Of a DNA stretch of 64,000 bases, positions 25,348 to 35,321 are shown piece after piece (the stretch's first letter is position 1; each line of letters starts with the position of its first letter). The stretch comes from Tepidiforma thermophila (GTDB taxonomy: Bacteria > Chloroflexota > Dehalococcoidia > Tepidiformales > Tepidiformaceae), in NCBI RefSeq assembly GCF_002563855.1, contig NZ_PDJQ01000001.1:2604001-2668000 (forward strand). Reading direction: 5' to 3'. Position numbers and translations under genes: made by a program. The notes beneath the pieces were generated by a model that saw only the letters and a program-made list of their open reading frames with translations, made no database searches and was not told the DNA's origin.

Positions 25348-27955
25348 GCCCCGCCACCCACACTCTGGCAGGGCGGGCCCTGGCCGTGCAAGTCCGCTGC
25401 TGGAAGCCGCCCTCGCCTACGCCCGGCGCGGCTGGGCGGTGCTCCCGCTCAGGCCGCGCGGCAAGGAGCCGCTGACCGAGCACGGCGTCAAGGACGCCAC
25501 CACCGACCCGGCCACCATCGAGGCCTGGTGGCGCCGCTGGCCCAGGGCGAACGTGGGCATCGCCACCGGCACTGTCTCGAAGCTCGCCGTGCTCGACATC
25601 GACCCCCGGAACGGCGGCGACGAGGCGCTCGACGGGCTGCTCGCACAGCACGGCGGCTGGGGCATCCCGACGGATGCGGGCGGCTACCCCGAGACCTGGA
25701 CGGTGCTCACCGGCGGCGGCGGACGGCACTACTACTTCGCCATCGACGGGCCGCTCCCCTCGCGGAAGCTGGCCGACGGCGTCGACCTGAAGGGGGATGG
25801 GGGCTACGTGGTCGCCCCGCCTTCGGTCCATCCCAGCGGGGCGTCCTACGAAGTCGAGGCGAGCACCGAGGACCTCCCGCCGGCGCCCGCCCCGGCGTGG
25901 CTCCTCGAGCGCGCCTGCACACGGAAAGCGCCGCTCTACCGCGAGCTGGAGGGCGAGCCGGTGCGGGAAGGCCAGCGGAACGACTACCTGGCGAGCGTGG
26001 CCGGCAAGCTGCGCCGCTGGGGGCTTTCGCAGGCGGGGATCGAGGCGGAGCTGCGCGCCATCAATGCCGCGCGCTGCGTCCCGCCGCTCCCGGACGACGA
26101 GGTCCGCCGGATTGCGGCGTCTATCGCCCGCTACGAGCCCGGCCGCCCGGCGGTGGCGGAGCTGTCGGCAGCCGACGGCGCGGGCGAGGAGTACTTCGCC
26201 GACGGGCAGGGCACCTGGCGGCGCCGGCAGGGGCGGGATGGAGAGGACGTCCTCGAGCAGCTGGCAAACTTCACCGCCCGCATCACGGACGACGTGACAG
26301 TTGACGACGGCGCCGAGCAGGTGCGGGAGTTCGAGCTCGAGGCCTCCGTCGCCGGCCGCACGGTCCGGGCTGAGGTCCGCGCGGAGGAGTTCGAGACGAT
26401 GCGCTGGCCGGTGGCGAAGCTGGGCCCCGAGGCCCAGGTGGCGGCCGGGCCGTCGAAGCGCGACCACCTGCGCGCCGCCATCCAGGCCATCTCATCCCGC
26501 GCGGGCATCGCCCGGCGGCACGTCTACGCCCACCTCGGCTGGCGGGAGGCCGATGGCCGGCACGCGTTCCTCCACGCCGGCGGCGCGGTCGGGGCCGACG
26601 GGCTGGAGGTCCGCCTGCCCGCTGAGCTTGGGCGGTTCGTCCTGCCGGCGCCGCCGGCAGGCGATGAGCTCCGGGCAGCCATCAGCGGCGCCCTGGCGCT
26701 CCTCGACGTAGCGCCCGACCGCGTCAGCGTGCCGCTGCTCGCCGCGGCCGTCCTGCCGCCGCTCCTCGAACCGGACTTCGCAATCCACCTCGCCGGCCCG
26801 ACGGGCGCCCGCAAGACGGAGCTTGCCGCCCTCGTCCAGCGCTTCTACGGCGCCGGCATGGACGCCCGACACCTGCCGGCCAGCTGGCGGTCGACCGCGA
26901 ACGCCCTCGAGACGCTCGCCTTCCTCGCCAAGGACTGCGTGCTGGTGGTCGATGACTTCGTGCCGTCCGGCTCAGCCCAGGACGCCGCTCGGCTGTACCG
27001 TGAGGCGGAGCAGCTGCTGCGCGGCGCCGGCAACCACGCCGGGCGCCAGCGGCTCAGCCGGGACGCCCGCCTGCGGGCCGCCCGCCCGCCGCGCTGCCTG
27101 GTCCTCAGCACGGGCGAGGACATCCCGCCCGGCCACAGCCTGCGGGCCCGCACCTGGGTGGTCGAGGTCGAGCCGGACGACGTCGACCTCGACCGGCTGA
27201 CCGAGCTCCAGCGGCTGGCCGCAGACGGCGTCTTCGCCGGCGCCCTGGCCAGCTACCTGGCGTGGCTTGCCCCGCAACTGGACGCCCGCCGCGCCGCGGC
27301 CAGGGCCCGCGTGGAGGCGCGCAGGGCTGAGCTTGCGGCGGGGCGGCACGGCCGGACGGCAGCGGCGCAGGCGGCCCTGGAGACTGCCCTGGGCGCCTTC
27401 CTCGAGTTCGCCGTCGAGGCCGGCGCCATCACCGCCGGTGAGGCGGGCGGGCTGATGGCGCGGGCGGTCGAGGCCCTCGGCGACGAGGGCGCCGCCGTCC
27501 AGGCCGCCGCACAGCGGGAGAGCGACCCGGCGCGGCGGTTCCTCGACCTCATCCGCTCCGCGCTGGGGAGCGGGCTGGCCCACGTCGCCAGTCGCGACGG
27601 CAAGGCGCCGCCGCCCGACGACGCCGACGCCTGGGGGTGGCGGGAGGAGTCACGCGGGGACGAGTGGCGATGGCACCCCAGAGGCGTTTGCATCGGGTGG
27701 CTCGACGGCGCCGACCTCTACCTCGACCCCGACGCCGCCATGCGGGTCGCCCAGGGCGCAGCGCCGCCCGGTGACTCCCTGCTCGCGACGCGCCGCGCGA
27801 TGAGCCGGGCGCTCCGCCAGGCCGGGCTGCTCGCCTCCATCGAGCAGCAGCGGGAGACGGCCACCGTGCGCCGGGCGGTGGGCGGTGCGCAGCGCAATGT
27901 TTGGCACCTCCGCGCGGCCGCCGTCGCCGCCGGGCTGCGGGAGGGCGTCCTGTGA
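25337..27955 (+). CDS. Prim-Pol primase-polymerase with DUF927-type helicase domain
   Basis: The 872-residue protein is the likely replication protein of the element. An N-terminal bifunctional primase/polymerase domain (about 20-200) has the catalytic DID at 87-89, GGRHYYFAIDG and GVDLKGDGGYVVAPPS. A PriCT-like helical segment follows (EGQRNDYLASVAGKLRRWG...DDEVRRIAASIARYEPG, about 210-275). The C-terminal half (about 360-760) is a DUF927-type ATPase with GPTGARKTE (487-495) and DCVLVVDDFVP as Walker A and B. The P-loop has Arg where Gly is usual before Lys. ATG 25337 lies inside the end of the upstream helix-turn-helix gene. Confidence 0.85.
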   Translation: MADEPRHPHSGRAGPGRASPLLEAALAYARRGWAVLPLRPRGKEPLTEHGVKDATTDPATIEAWWRRWPRANVGIATGTVSKLAVLDIDPRNGGDEALDGLLAQHGGWGIPTDAGGYPETWTVLTGGGGRHYYFAIDGPLPSRKLADGVDLKGDGGYVVAPPSVHPSGASYEVEASTEDLPPAPAPAWLLERACTRKAPLYRELEGEPVREGQRNDYLASVAGKLRRWGLSQAGIEAELRAINAARCVPPLPDDEVRRIAASIARYEPGRPAVAELSAADGAGEEYFADGQGTWRRRQGRDGEDVLEQLANFTARITDDVTVDDGAEQVREFELEASVAGRTVRAEVRAEEFETMRWPVAKLGPEAQVAAGPSKRDHLRAAIQAISSRAGIARRHVYAHLGWREADGRHAFLHAGGAVGADGLEVRLPAELGRFVLPAPPAGDELRAAISGALALLDVAPDRVSVPLLAAAVLPPLLEPDFAIHLAGPTGARKTELAALVQRFYGAGMDARHLPASWRSTANALETLAFLAKDCVLVVDDFVPSGSAQDAARLYREAEQLLRGAGNHAGRQRLSRDARLRAARPPRCLVLSTGEDIPPGHSLRARTWVVEVEPDDVDLDRLTELQRLAADGVFAGALASYLAWLAPQLDARRAAARARVEARRAELAAGRHGRTAAAQAALETALGAFLEFAVEAGAITAGEAGGLMARAVEALGDEGAAVQAAAQRESDPARRFLDLIRSALGSGLAHVASRDGKAPPPDDADAWGWREESRGDEWRWHPRGVCIGWLDGADLYLDPDAAMRVAQGAAPPGDSLLATRRAMSRALRQAGLLASIEQQRETATVRRAVGGAQRNVWHLRAAAVAAGLREGVL

Positions 27956-28506
27956 GCGGCGCGCCGGCCGCCGGGGACGTGCGGGAGCTCATCGACCGCT
28001 GCCTGCGAGCGGGCATCCGTCTCGCACTCGACAAAGGGGGGGAGGTGCACGCAACCTGGCCCGACACTCCGGAGGGGGAGACCCTCGTGGCAGAGCTGCG
28101 TGCGAGCCGTGAAGCCGTCGCCGCACTGCTTAAGGGGCTCCCCCGTCCGGGCGGCCACCTCGTCCGCCTGGGGCTCGCCCTGGGGCTCCGGCCGCGCTGC
28201 CGCTTCACCGTGCGCGAGCAGGGCGACCACAAGGCGGCGCAGCGGTTCGCGCAGGCGGTGGCCGACCTCTGTCGTCGCCACCCGGGGCGCGAGGTCGTGC
28301 TGATGGTGGCCGTCGAGCCGGACGGCGAACGCGTCCCCGTCCTCTGGCGGGCGGCCGTCGGCCCGGAGCTCCGCCGTGCGCTGGCCGAGCTCGTGCGCGA
28401 CTACCACCTGGGCCTCGGCCGCTTCGGGCTGTGGGACGACCGTGCAACTCAAACCCCGGTCCGCGTCGGCCATACCGATCCACGACAGGAAAGCGACAAC
28501 GCGTGA
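27952..28506 (+). CDS. TubC N-terminal-like helical protein downstream of primase
   Basis: The 184-residue protein starts at GTG inside the primase stop (GTGA overlap). Its first 60 residues (VRELIDRCLRAGIRL...VAELRASREAVAALLKG) resemble the TubC N-terminal docking fold, also seen in small phage proteins beside primases. The rest (HPGREVVLMVAVEPDGERV, ELVRDYHLGLGRFGLW) is not recognised. Translational coupling to the primase suggests an accessory role in replication. Function inferred only from position. Confidence 0.55.
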   Translation: MSGAPAAGDVRELIDRCLRAGIRLALDKGGEVHATWPDTPEGETLVAELRASREAVAALLKGLPRPGGHLVRLGLALGLRPRCRFTVREQGDHKAAQRFAQAVADLCRRHPGREVVLMVAVEPDGERVPVLWRAAVGPELRRALAELVRDYHLGLGRFGLWDDRATQTPVRVGHTDPRQESDNA

Positions 28507-28627
28507 CGCCCGGGGAGCGTAAAATGCCGCGGTGCGCCCTATCCGCGCCGCTGTGCTCCTGGCTCGGGGCTGCGGGCGCGGTCGAGTTCCGGGCGACCGC
28601 CGGTGAGTAGCAAGGACCAGGTACGAT

Positions 28628-31600
28628 ATGAGAACCGTCAAGCAGGCGTGCGTGCTTCAGGAGAAAGCGCTCGACATCCACGTGAGCGATCAGGTCGAGC
28701 AGCTCGACCAGCTTATCAACAACGAGGGCACTGGCGATGCGTTTTTTGAGCGCACCTTCGTAACGGAGGGGATGCGCATCCTCCTTTCAGAGGGAATCGC
28801 GAGGCTGGCCGGGAAGTCAAATGACTCAGTTTTCCATCTCAAGCAGGCCATGGGCGGCGGCAAGACGCATCTCCTGGTCGCTTTTGGCCTCCTGGCTCGC
28901 GACCGCGACCTCCGCAATCGCGTCATCCCGGACGTCCGGTACATCAACGTCTTCGAGTCCGCCAGGGTTGCCGCTTTCAACGGCCGCAACAGCCCGAAGG
29001 AGTACTTCTGGGGTCTGATCGCCCGGCAGCTGGGCAAGGCTGAACTGTTTAAACGATTCTGGGAATCCGGACCTGAGGCTCCGGGGGAGGAGGACTGGCT
29101 TCAGCTCTTCAGCGATGACCTGCCCGTCCTCATCCTCCTCGACGAAATGCCGCCGTATTTCAATGAGTACATCACAAAGCCGATTGGTCAGGGCACCGTT
29201 GCGGATATCGTCACCAGGGCCTTTGCCAACCTGCTGACCGCCGCAAGCAAGAAGCGCAATGTTTGCATCGTCGTCTCTGACCTCGCCGCCGCCTACTCGG
29301 CGGGCAGTAGCCTCATCAACCGTGCGCTCGAAGATGCCCGCCGGGAAATCGGCCGGCTCGAACGCGCGATCGTCCCGGTTGACCTGTCCAGCAACGAGGT
29401 CTACGAAATTCTCCGCAAGCGGCTCTTCAGGTCTTTGCCAGATGACGCCGAAATTCGGCAGGTCGCCCAGCGATTTCGCGACATTCTCCAGGAGGGCGTC
29501 GATGCCAGGCTGCTCCAGCCCGGCGCCGACGCTATCGCCGATGAGGTGCCGGATACCTATCCGTTCCATCCCCGGTTCAAGAACATCGTTGCCCTCTTTA
29601 AAGAAAACGAAGACTTCAGACAAACCCGGGGGTTGCTGGAACTCTCGTCGCGGCTGTTGAGGTCGGTCTGGAACCGTCCGAGCGACGACGTCTACCTCAT
29701 CGGGCCACAGCACTTCGACCTCTCTGACCGGGACGTGCGGGAATCGCTTCAGAACATCTCCGGAATGAGCGACGTCATCTCGCGCGACATCTGGGACCAG
29801 GCCGGAAGTGCCCACGCCCAGCAGATTGATGCTACCGCCGGGAGCGATGACGCAGCACAGGTCGCAAGCCTGCTGCTAGTCGCCAGCCTCTCGACCGCTG
29901 TTGAGGCCGTGAAGGGGCTTACCGAGGGAGAGTTGCTCGAGTGCCTGGCGACGCCCGGCCGTGACCTCGGACGGTTCAAGGAGGCGTTCCGAAAGCTGGC
30001 GGAGCAGGCCTGGTACCTCCATCACACGACAGAGGGCCGGTACTACTTCGACCGGCAGGAGAACCTGACTCGCATGCTCCAGAACATCGCCCGGGACGCA
30101 CCGCAGCCGCAGGTGGATGCGCTGCTTCGCGGGCGCATAAAGGAGCTCTTTGAACCGAAACGGAAGGCGGCCTACGGAGCCCTGTTGGTCTTTCCCACTA
30201 TGGATGAGCTCGCTGCAGAGGTTGGCAAGGACCGCGTCCTGGCGGTGATGAACCCCGCGGACAGTACGATCGACCGCATTAGAGCGTTCTTCAACGACCT
30301 CGACCGGAAAAACAACCTGCTCGTACTGACTGGCCAGTCGTCGGACCTCGTCCGGCTCGACGAGGCCGCTCGGAACCTGTATGCGGCACGAAAGGGCGCC
30401 GAGCGGCCCGGCCTGAACAACGCACAACGCGAGGAGCTCGAGGAAAAACGTGCAGCCTACGAGCAGGGGCTTACCACCACAATCCTGAACCTCTTGGACC
30501 GACTGCTCGTCCCGCGCCAGCGGAAGGACCAACCCGCCAGTCTCGACGAACTCCACGTGAAGTGGCAGAGTGACCAGTCTAAGCCGTTCTCGGGCGAGAG
30601 CGACATCGAGAGAATCCTGACCGTACCGCCCGCGAAGCTCTACTTCGACGTCGAAAAAGGGTTCGACACCGTTCGTGAACTGGCCGAGGACGTGCTCTGG
30701 CCCCAGGGCATGGTTGAGGCGCGCTGGCAGGACATCGTCGTGCGGTATGAGTCGGAGCCGCGTATGGTCTGGCTCCCCAAAAGGGGTCTCGACGATCTCA
30801 AGCAAATCGCCTGCAACCGCGGCCTGTGGGAAGACCTTAGGAACGGGTACATCTCGAAGCAGCCGCGAAAGAAGAAGACGTCAGTCGCAGTCGTACCCAG
30901 CGAGCCAGACGATGCCGGCAAGGTTCGACTGAGAGTCACTGCAACCGATGCCGGCCCTGCGCCGCGTGTGCATTACGCGGAGGATGCTACGGTCTCGACA
31001 GCCAGCAACGTCCTCCCGGGCGATGAGCTCGAAACGACGGCGTTGCGCGTCGAGTTCCTCGCCGTCGACCCGAGCGGGGAGCATGAGACGGGAGAGCCGT
31101 ACGTCTGGAAGCACCCCCTCAAAATCCAGAATCTGCTGGATGAGGCAGGCCTGAAGCGGCGCGTAACGCTCATTGTGCTCCCGCGCTCCGACGAGATCCG
31201 CTACACGCTCGATGCAAGCGACCCGCGCAACGGTGTCCTCTACGAAGGTCCCGTGGAAATCCCCGACACCGAAGTATCGATGCGCGTGTTTGCGCGGGCC
31301 GGCAATAACGAGCGGTCGGTCGATTTTCGCTTCCCGCAGCGCGGATCGGCGGGGACAAGCGTCGAACCGGAGCAGCCCGCCAGGGTGAGAGCCAAGAAGG
31401 GTAATGTCTCGCTTAGCTCACGCAAGGACGTCTACGATGCGCTGCAACTGGCGAGCCAGCGGGGGTTCACCTTCTCGGATGTGGTGCTCACGGTGAGCGC
31501 CGCGAGCCCGCACGGCCAGCAGATTGCGAGAGCTACCCTCAACGGGATCGACTGCAATGCAGCCTACCTCGAGGGCATCCTCGGCGCCCTCCAGTCAGAG

Positions 31601-31729
31601 GCGTTCGGCCCGGATGCCAGCGTCGTCATGCAGTTCCAGGGGGCGGCGTTTGCCAGAGGGCAGGACCTCCTCGAGTTCGCCGAGCTGGCCGGAATCAACC
31701 TCTCCAGCGTCGACGTACAGCAGCCATGA
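28628..31729 (+). CDS. DUF499-family AAA ATPase of anti-phage cassette (PglY/BrxC-like)
   Basis: The 1033-residue protein has Walker A AMGGGKTH (GGGKT at 76-80) and Walker B VLILLDEMPPYF (Asp172-Glu173), then a long helical region and a beta-rich C-terminal part (about 750-1030). This is the DUF499 ATPase family, which includes PglY and BrxC-type proteins. DUF499 ATPases with DUF3780 and DUF1156 partners are, from memory, named anti-phage-associated in NCBI families. First gene of a four-gene unit in which every junction is an ATGA overlap. AAGGA lies 11 bases before the ATG. It probably senses or remodels DNA for the downstream methyltransferase and helicase. Confidence 0.85.
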   Translation: MRTVKQACVLQEKALDIHVSDQVEQLDQLINNEGTGDAFFERTFVTEGMRILLSEGIARLAGKSNDSVFHLKQAMGGGKTHLLVAFGLLARDRDLRNRVIPDVRYINVFESARVAAFNGRNSPKEYFWGLIARQLGKAELFKRFWESGPEAPGEEDWLQLFSDDLPVLILLDEMPPYFNEYITKPIGQGTVADIVTRAFANLLTAASKKRNVCIVVSDLAAAYSAGSSLINRALEDARREIGRLERAIVPVDLSSNEVYEILRKRLFRSLPDDAEIRQVAQRFRDILQEGVDARLLQPGADAIADEVPDTYPFHPRFKNIVALFKENEDFRQTRGLLELSSRLLRSVWNRPSDDVYLIGPQHFDLSDRDVRESLQNISGMSDVISRDIWDQAGSAHAQQIDATAGSDDAAQVASLLLVASLSTAVEAVKGLTEGELLECLATPGRDLGRFKEAFRKLAEQAWYLHHTTEGRYYFDRQENLTRMLQNIARDAPQPQVDALLRGRIKELFEPKRKAAYGALLVFPTMDELAAEVGKDRVLAVMNPADSTIDRIRAFFNDLDRKNNLLVLTGQSSDLVRLDEAARNLYAARKGAERPGLNNAQREELEEKRAAYEQGLTTTILNLLDRLLVPRQRKDQPASLDELHVKWQSDQSKPFSGESDIERILTVPPAKLYFDVEKGFDTVRELAEDVLWPQGMVEARWQDIVVRYESEPRMVWLPKRGLDDLKQIACNRGLWEDLRNGYISKQPRKKKTSVAVVPSEPDDAGKVRLRVTATDAGPAPRVHYAEDATVSTASNVLPGDELETTALRVEFLAVDPSGEHETGEPYVWKHPLKIQNLLDEAGLKRRVTLIVLPRSDEIRYTLDASDPRNGVLYEGPVEIPDTEVSMRVFARAGNNERSVDFRFPQRGSAGTSVEPEQPARVRAKKGNVSLSSRKDVYDALQLASQRGFTFSDVVLTVSAASPHGQQIARATLNGIDCNAAYLEGILGALQSEAFGPDASVVMQFQGAAFARGQDLLEFAELAGINLSSVDVQQP

Positions 31730-32301
31730 GCAGGCGCAAAGACATCATCGATTTCGGGGCTGCCCGGGATTTCGGCGCCCACGTCTTCAAGGTCTACATC
31801 CCGGACCGACCGGGTCAACCGGTTCGCATCGCCGAATACTTCGGCTTCCGGGGCGGCTACCAGGGCATCCCGACAGAGGAGGACCGGGTCCACCTCCGGT
31901 ACCCAACCTGGAAGCTCATCGCCCCGACCGCCGAGGAAGCGTTCAACGCCCGGTTGAAGGAGGCGAAGCTCGGCACTGCCCGGTGGCACACCGGCGAAAA
32001 CCTCGTTGACCGCATCCTCGGCCGCGAACTCTGCGTCCTCGCCTGGGCCGCCGAAGAGGCCGACCCCGACCAGGTGTCCGTCATCTGCCGCACCTGGGCA
32101 GCCTTCCGGCCGGAAGAGCGCTGGTGGCTCTTCCTCCGCACCGTCGCCGCCTCCGGCCGCCCGGAAGACCGCGGAAAAGGCTGGCGCCGCGCTCTGTTCT
32201 TTGCCCTGACCGACGGCGCTCTTGCCATTCCCGAACTCCGCCGGCCGCGCCCGCCCGAGCCCGACCTCTCCGACCTCCCCCTGTTTGCGAGTGCCCCATG
32301 A
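31726..32301 (+). CDS. DUF3780 anti-phage-associated protein
   Basis: The 191-residue protein has the DUF3780 signature: KLIAPTAEEAFNARLKEAKLG, HTGENLVDRILGRELCVLAW and PEERWWLFLRTVAASG, with GKGWRRALFFALT at the end. It has no known catalytic motif. In known gene clusters this family always travels with DUF499 and DUF1156 proteins, suggesting a bridging or specificity role. It overlaps both neighbours by four bases, which implies near-equal expression. Confidence 0.82.
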   Translation: MSRRKDIIDFGAARDFGAHVFKVYIPDRPGQPVRIAEYFGFRGGYQGIPTEEDRVHLRYPTWKLIAPTAEEAFNARLKEAKLGTARWHTGENLVDRILGRELCVLAWAAEEADPDQVSVICRTWAAFRPEERWWLFLRTVAASGRPEDRGKGWRRALFFALTDGALAIPELRRPRPPEPDLSDLPLFASAP

Positions 32302-35300
32302 CCACAGCAGCATCGCCCGCACCACCCGTGACCCCGGGGTCACTGGCCGATGCCCCGGCCCTTATCGAACGCCTCCTCCCGGTCCAAAAGCTCTCCGCCG
32401 AAACCTACAAGGAGCGCATGGCCGTCCACGGCCAGACTCTCACCGGGCTCGGCTCATACTGGAAGGGCCGGAAGCCGCTCATCCTCAACCGCGCCTGCGT
32501 CCTCGCCTCCCTGCTTCCCGCGACCGGCAACCCGGCGAAAGACCTTGAGATCTTCGAGCTCCTGATGGGGATGGACGACGCCTCGCTCGCCGCGCGGGCG
32601 AAGCAGCGCCCGAAACCGCGCGAGATCCTCGAGCGCGTAACCATCAGCAACATCTATGACTACTTCACCGTCGCGCCCCCCATCCTGCCGAAAACGGCCC
32701 CCATCGACCTCGCCGACCCGCAGTACGCCATCGTCCGGGTCGCCTGGCGGCCCGACCTGCCCGAGGCGGACCGCCGGTGGCTCGAGGCGCGGTTCCTCGA
32801 ACCGGAGACCCGCTCCTACCGGGAGCTGATCCGGGAGCTGCGGCGGCCCGAGGAGGTCCCCGACCTCCACGACCACATCTGGGAACGGGTCAACGCCCAC
32901 CTCGGCACCAGCGCACACAGCCTGCAGGAACTCGTTGAGCAGCTGGGAATCATGCGCTTCGGCCGCCGCCCTCGCGTGGCCGACCCGTTCAGCGGCTCTG
33001 GCCAGATCCCGTTCGAGGCAGCACGGGTCGGCTGCGACGCCTACGGCGCCGACCTCAACCCCGTGGCTGCAATGCTTACCTGGGGTGCCTTTCACATTGT
33101 GGGCGGCACGCCCGAGGAGCGGGAACGGCTCCGGGCCGAGGCGAAGGCGCTGGTGGAGACCGTCCGCTCAGAGCTGGACCGCCTCGGTGTTGAGACGGAC
33201 GGTCGAGGCTGGCGCGGCAAGGCCTACCTCTACTGCCTCGAAACGCGCTGCCCCCAGACCGGCTGGATGGTCCCGATGCTCACCACGCTGGTCGTCAGCA
33301 AGGGCTACCGGGTCATTGCTGAACTCATCCCCGACCCGGTCAATCGCCGGTACGACATCGCCATCCGCAGCGGGGTCAGCGATGCCGAGCTGGAGCGCGC
33401 CGACCGGAGCGGCACCGTCCGCTCGGCCGGCCGGGGCCAGGACCCCTACCTCGTGCACACGGTCGACGGCCGCGAGTACCGCACCTCCATCCCGGCCCTG
33501 CGCGGCGATTTCCGCCTGCCCGACGGCACAACCGGCAATCGCCTCCGCCGGTGGGAGCGCACCGACATCGCGCCCCGGCCAGGCGATATCTTCCAGGAGC
33601 GGCTGTACTGCATCCAGTGGCAGCGCGAGGGTGGGCGGGAGACCGAATTCCGTGCGGTGACCGATGAGGACCTCGACCGCGAGCAACGCTGCCACGACTA
33701 CGTCGCCGCGCACCTCGAAGAGTGGCAGCAGAACGGCTGGATCCCCGACATGCCGATTGAGCCCGGGCAAAAAACCGACGAGCCGATCAGAACGCGCGGC
33801 TGGACGTACTGGCACCACCTCTTCACCCCGCGTCAGCTGCTCCTCAACGGGCTCCTCAACGGCCACAGCCCCTCGGCCGCCTGCTCCCTGCTGGTGGCCA
33901 AATCGCTGGACGTGAACGCGAAGCTCAGTCATTGGCACCGCTCAGCCGGTGGCGGCGGAAGCGTGCAGAAGGTGTTTTACAACCAGGCCCTCAATACCCT
34001 GTACGACTGGGGCGGGCGCGGCCTGGTCAATCTCGCCCCGTACGGCCTGCTGAACGACCTGCCATCGCAACCGCTGGCGACGGAACGGGTGGTTGCGTGC
34101 CGGCCGGCCCAGGAGACGGACTGGCCCGCCGACCTGTTCATCACTGACCCGCCGTATGGGGACGCCATCAACTACGACGAAATCCTCGATTTCTTCATCG
34201 CCTGGCTTCGCAAGAAGCGCCACCCCGAATGGGACGGGTGGGTCTGGGATGCTCGCCGCCCCCTGGCGATCAAAGGCGAAGATGAAGACTTCCGCCAGGG
34301 GATGATCGCCTGCTACCGCCGCTTCACGGAGCTGATGCCGGACAACGGCCTGCAGGTCATCATGTTCACCCACCAGTCGGCGAAGATCTGGGCCGACCTT
34401 GCCGGGATCGTCTGGGCCTCCGGCCTGCAGGCCACCGCTGCCTGGTATATCGAAACCGAAACCGACAGCGCGCTCCGGCAGGGTGCGTACGTGAAAGGCA
34501 CCGTGCTGCTCGTCTGCCGGAAGCGCAGGGGAGAGGAGCGGGTCTCGCGGCCCGAACTTGAGCTCGAACTGCAGGATGAGGTGAAGCAGCAGGTCGAACA
34601 GCTGCTGGGCCTGAACCGGGAAGCCCGTGCGCTCTACGGCCCCGACCACAATGTCTTCGAGGATGCCGACCTCCAGATGGCGGGCTACGCTGCCGCGTTG
34701 CGGGTGCTGACCAGGTACAGCCGCATCGATGGCAGGGACATGACGCAGGAGGCGCGACGCCCGCGCAAAAAAGGCGAGGTGACCTTCGTCGAAGAACTCA
34801 TCGCCTACGCCGTTCAGGAAGCGAATCGGCACCTCGTTCCCGCGGGCATCAGCGACAGCACGTGGCGGGAACTCAACGGCGCCGAACGGTTCTACCTCAA
34901 GATGGTCGACCTCGAGTCCCGGGGCCAGCGCTCACTTGATAACTTCCAGAACTTCGCCAAGGCGTTCGCGGTCCGCGATTTCCGCGCCCTCATGGGCGAC
35001 CAGCGGGCCAACCACGCCCGGCTCAAGACCGCGCTCGAGCTCGAGAGGAGCGAGATGCACGACGGCTCCGAATTTGGCGGGACAACCACGCGCGCCACGC
35101 TCTACGCGCTGATGGAGCTCCAGAAGGGGATGCCGGCAGAAGAGGTGCTCACCCACCTCGAGCACAACCTGCCCCGCTTCCTCTCGGATACCCGGGTGCG
35201 AGGCCGGGTGGTGGAAATTGCCGATTACCTCGCGCGCCGCGTCGAGGTAACCCGGCCGGAGGAGGCGCGGGCTGCCCGGGTGCTGCGTGATCTCGTGCGA

Positions 35301-35321
35301 AACCAGGGCTTCAGCGGATGA
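32298..35321 (+). CDS. DUF1156-type adenine DNA methyltransferase of anti-phage cassette
   Basis: The 1007-residue protein has an N-terminal DUF1156 region (about 15-75: ALIERLLPVQKLSAETYKER), methyltransferase motif I VADPFSGSGQIPFEAAR (Asp229) and motif IV FITDPPYGDAINYDE (DPPY at 617-620). The order and DPPY indicate an amino-group (N6-adenine or N4-cytosine) DNA methylase related to PglX-I of BREX type 3. It should mark host DNA so that the cassette spares it. Homology covers the protein only from the ATG at 32298, which overlaps the DUF3780 stop. The large size leaves room for a target-recognition domain between the two motifs. Confidence 0.87.
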   Translation: MTTAASPAPPVTPGSLADAPALIERLLPVQKLSAETYKERMAVHGQTLTGLGSYWKGRKPLILNRACVLASLLPATGNPAKDLEIFELLMGMDDASLAARAKQRPKPREILERVTISNIYDYFTVAPPILPKTAPIDLADPQYAIVRVAWRPDLPEADRRWLEARFLEPETRSYRELIRELRRPEEVPDLHDHIWERVNAHLGTSAHSLQELVEQLGIMRFGRRPRVADPFSGSGQIPFEAARVGCDAYGADLNPVAAMLTWGAFHIVGGTPEERERLRAEAKALVETVRSELDRLGVETDGRGWRGKAYLYCLETRCPQTGWMVPMLTTLVVSKGYRVIAELIPDPVNRRYDIAIRSGVSDAELERADRSGTVRSAGRGQDPYLVHTVDGREYRTSIPALRGDFRLPDGTTGNRLRRWERTDIAPRPGDIFQERLYCIQWQREGGRETEFRAVTDEDLDREQRCHDYVAAHLEEWQQNGWIPDMPIEPGQKTDEPIRTRGWTYWHHLFTPRQLLLNGLLNGHSPSAACSLLVAKSLDVNAKLSHWHRSAGGGGSVQKVFYNQALNTLYDWGGRGLVNLAPYGLLNDLPSQPLATERVVACRPAQETDWPADLFITDPPYGDAINYDEILDFFIAWLRKKRHPEWDGWVWDARRPLAIKGEDEDFRQGMIACYRRFTELMPDNGLQVIMFTHQSAKIWADLAGIVWASGLQATAAWYIETETDSALRQGAYVKGTVLLVCRKRRGEERVSRPELELELQDEVKQQVEQLLGLNREARALYGPDHNVFEDADLQMAGYAAALRVLTRYSRIDGRDMTQEARRPRKKGEVTFVEELIAYAVQEANRHLVPAGISDSTWRELNGAERFYLKMVDLESRGQRSLDNFQNFAKAFAVRDFRALMGDQRANHARLKTALELERSEMHDGSEFGGTTTRATLYALMELQKGMPAEEVLTHLEHNLPRFLSDTRVRGRVVEIADYLARRVEVTRPEEARAARVLRDLVRNQGFSG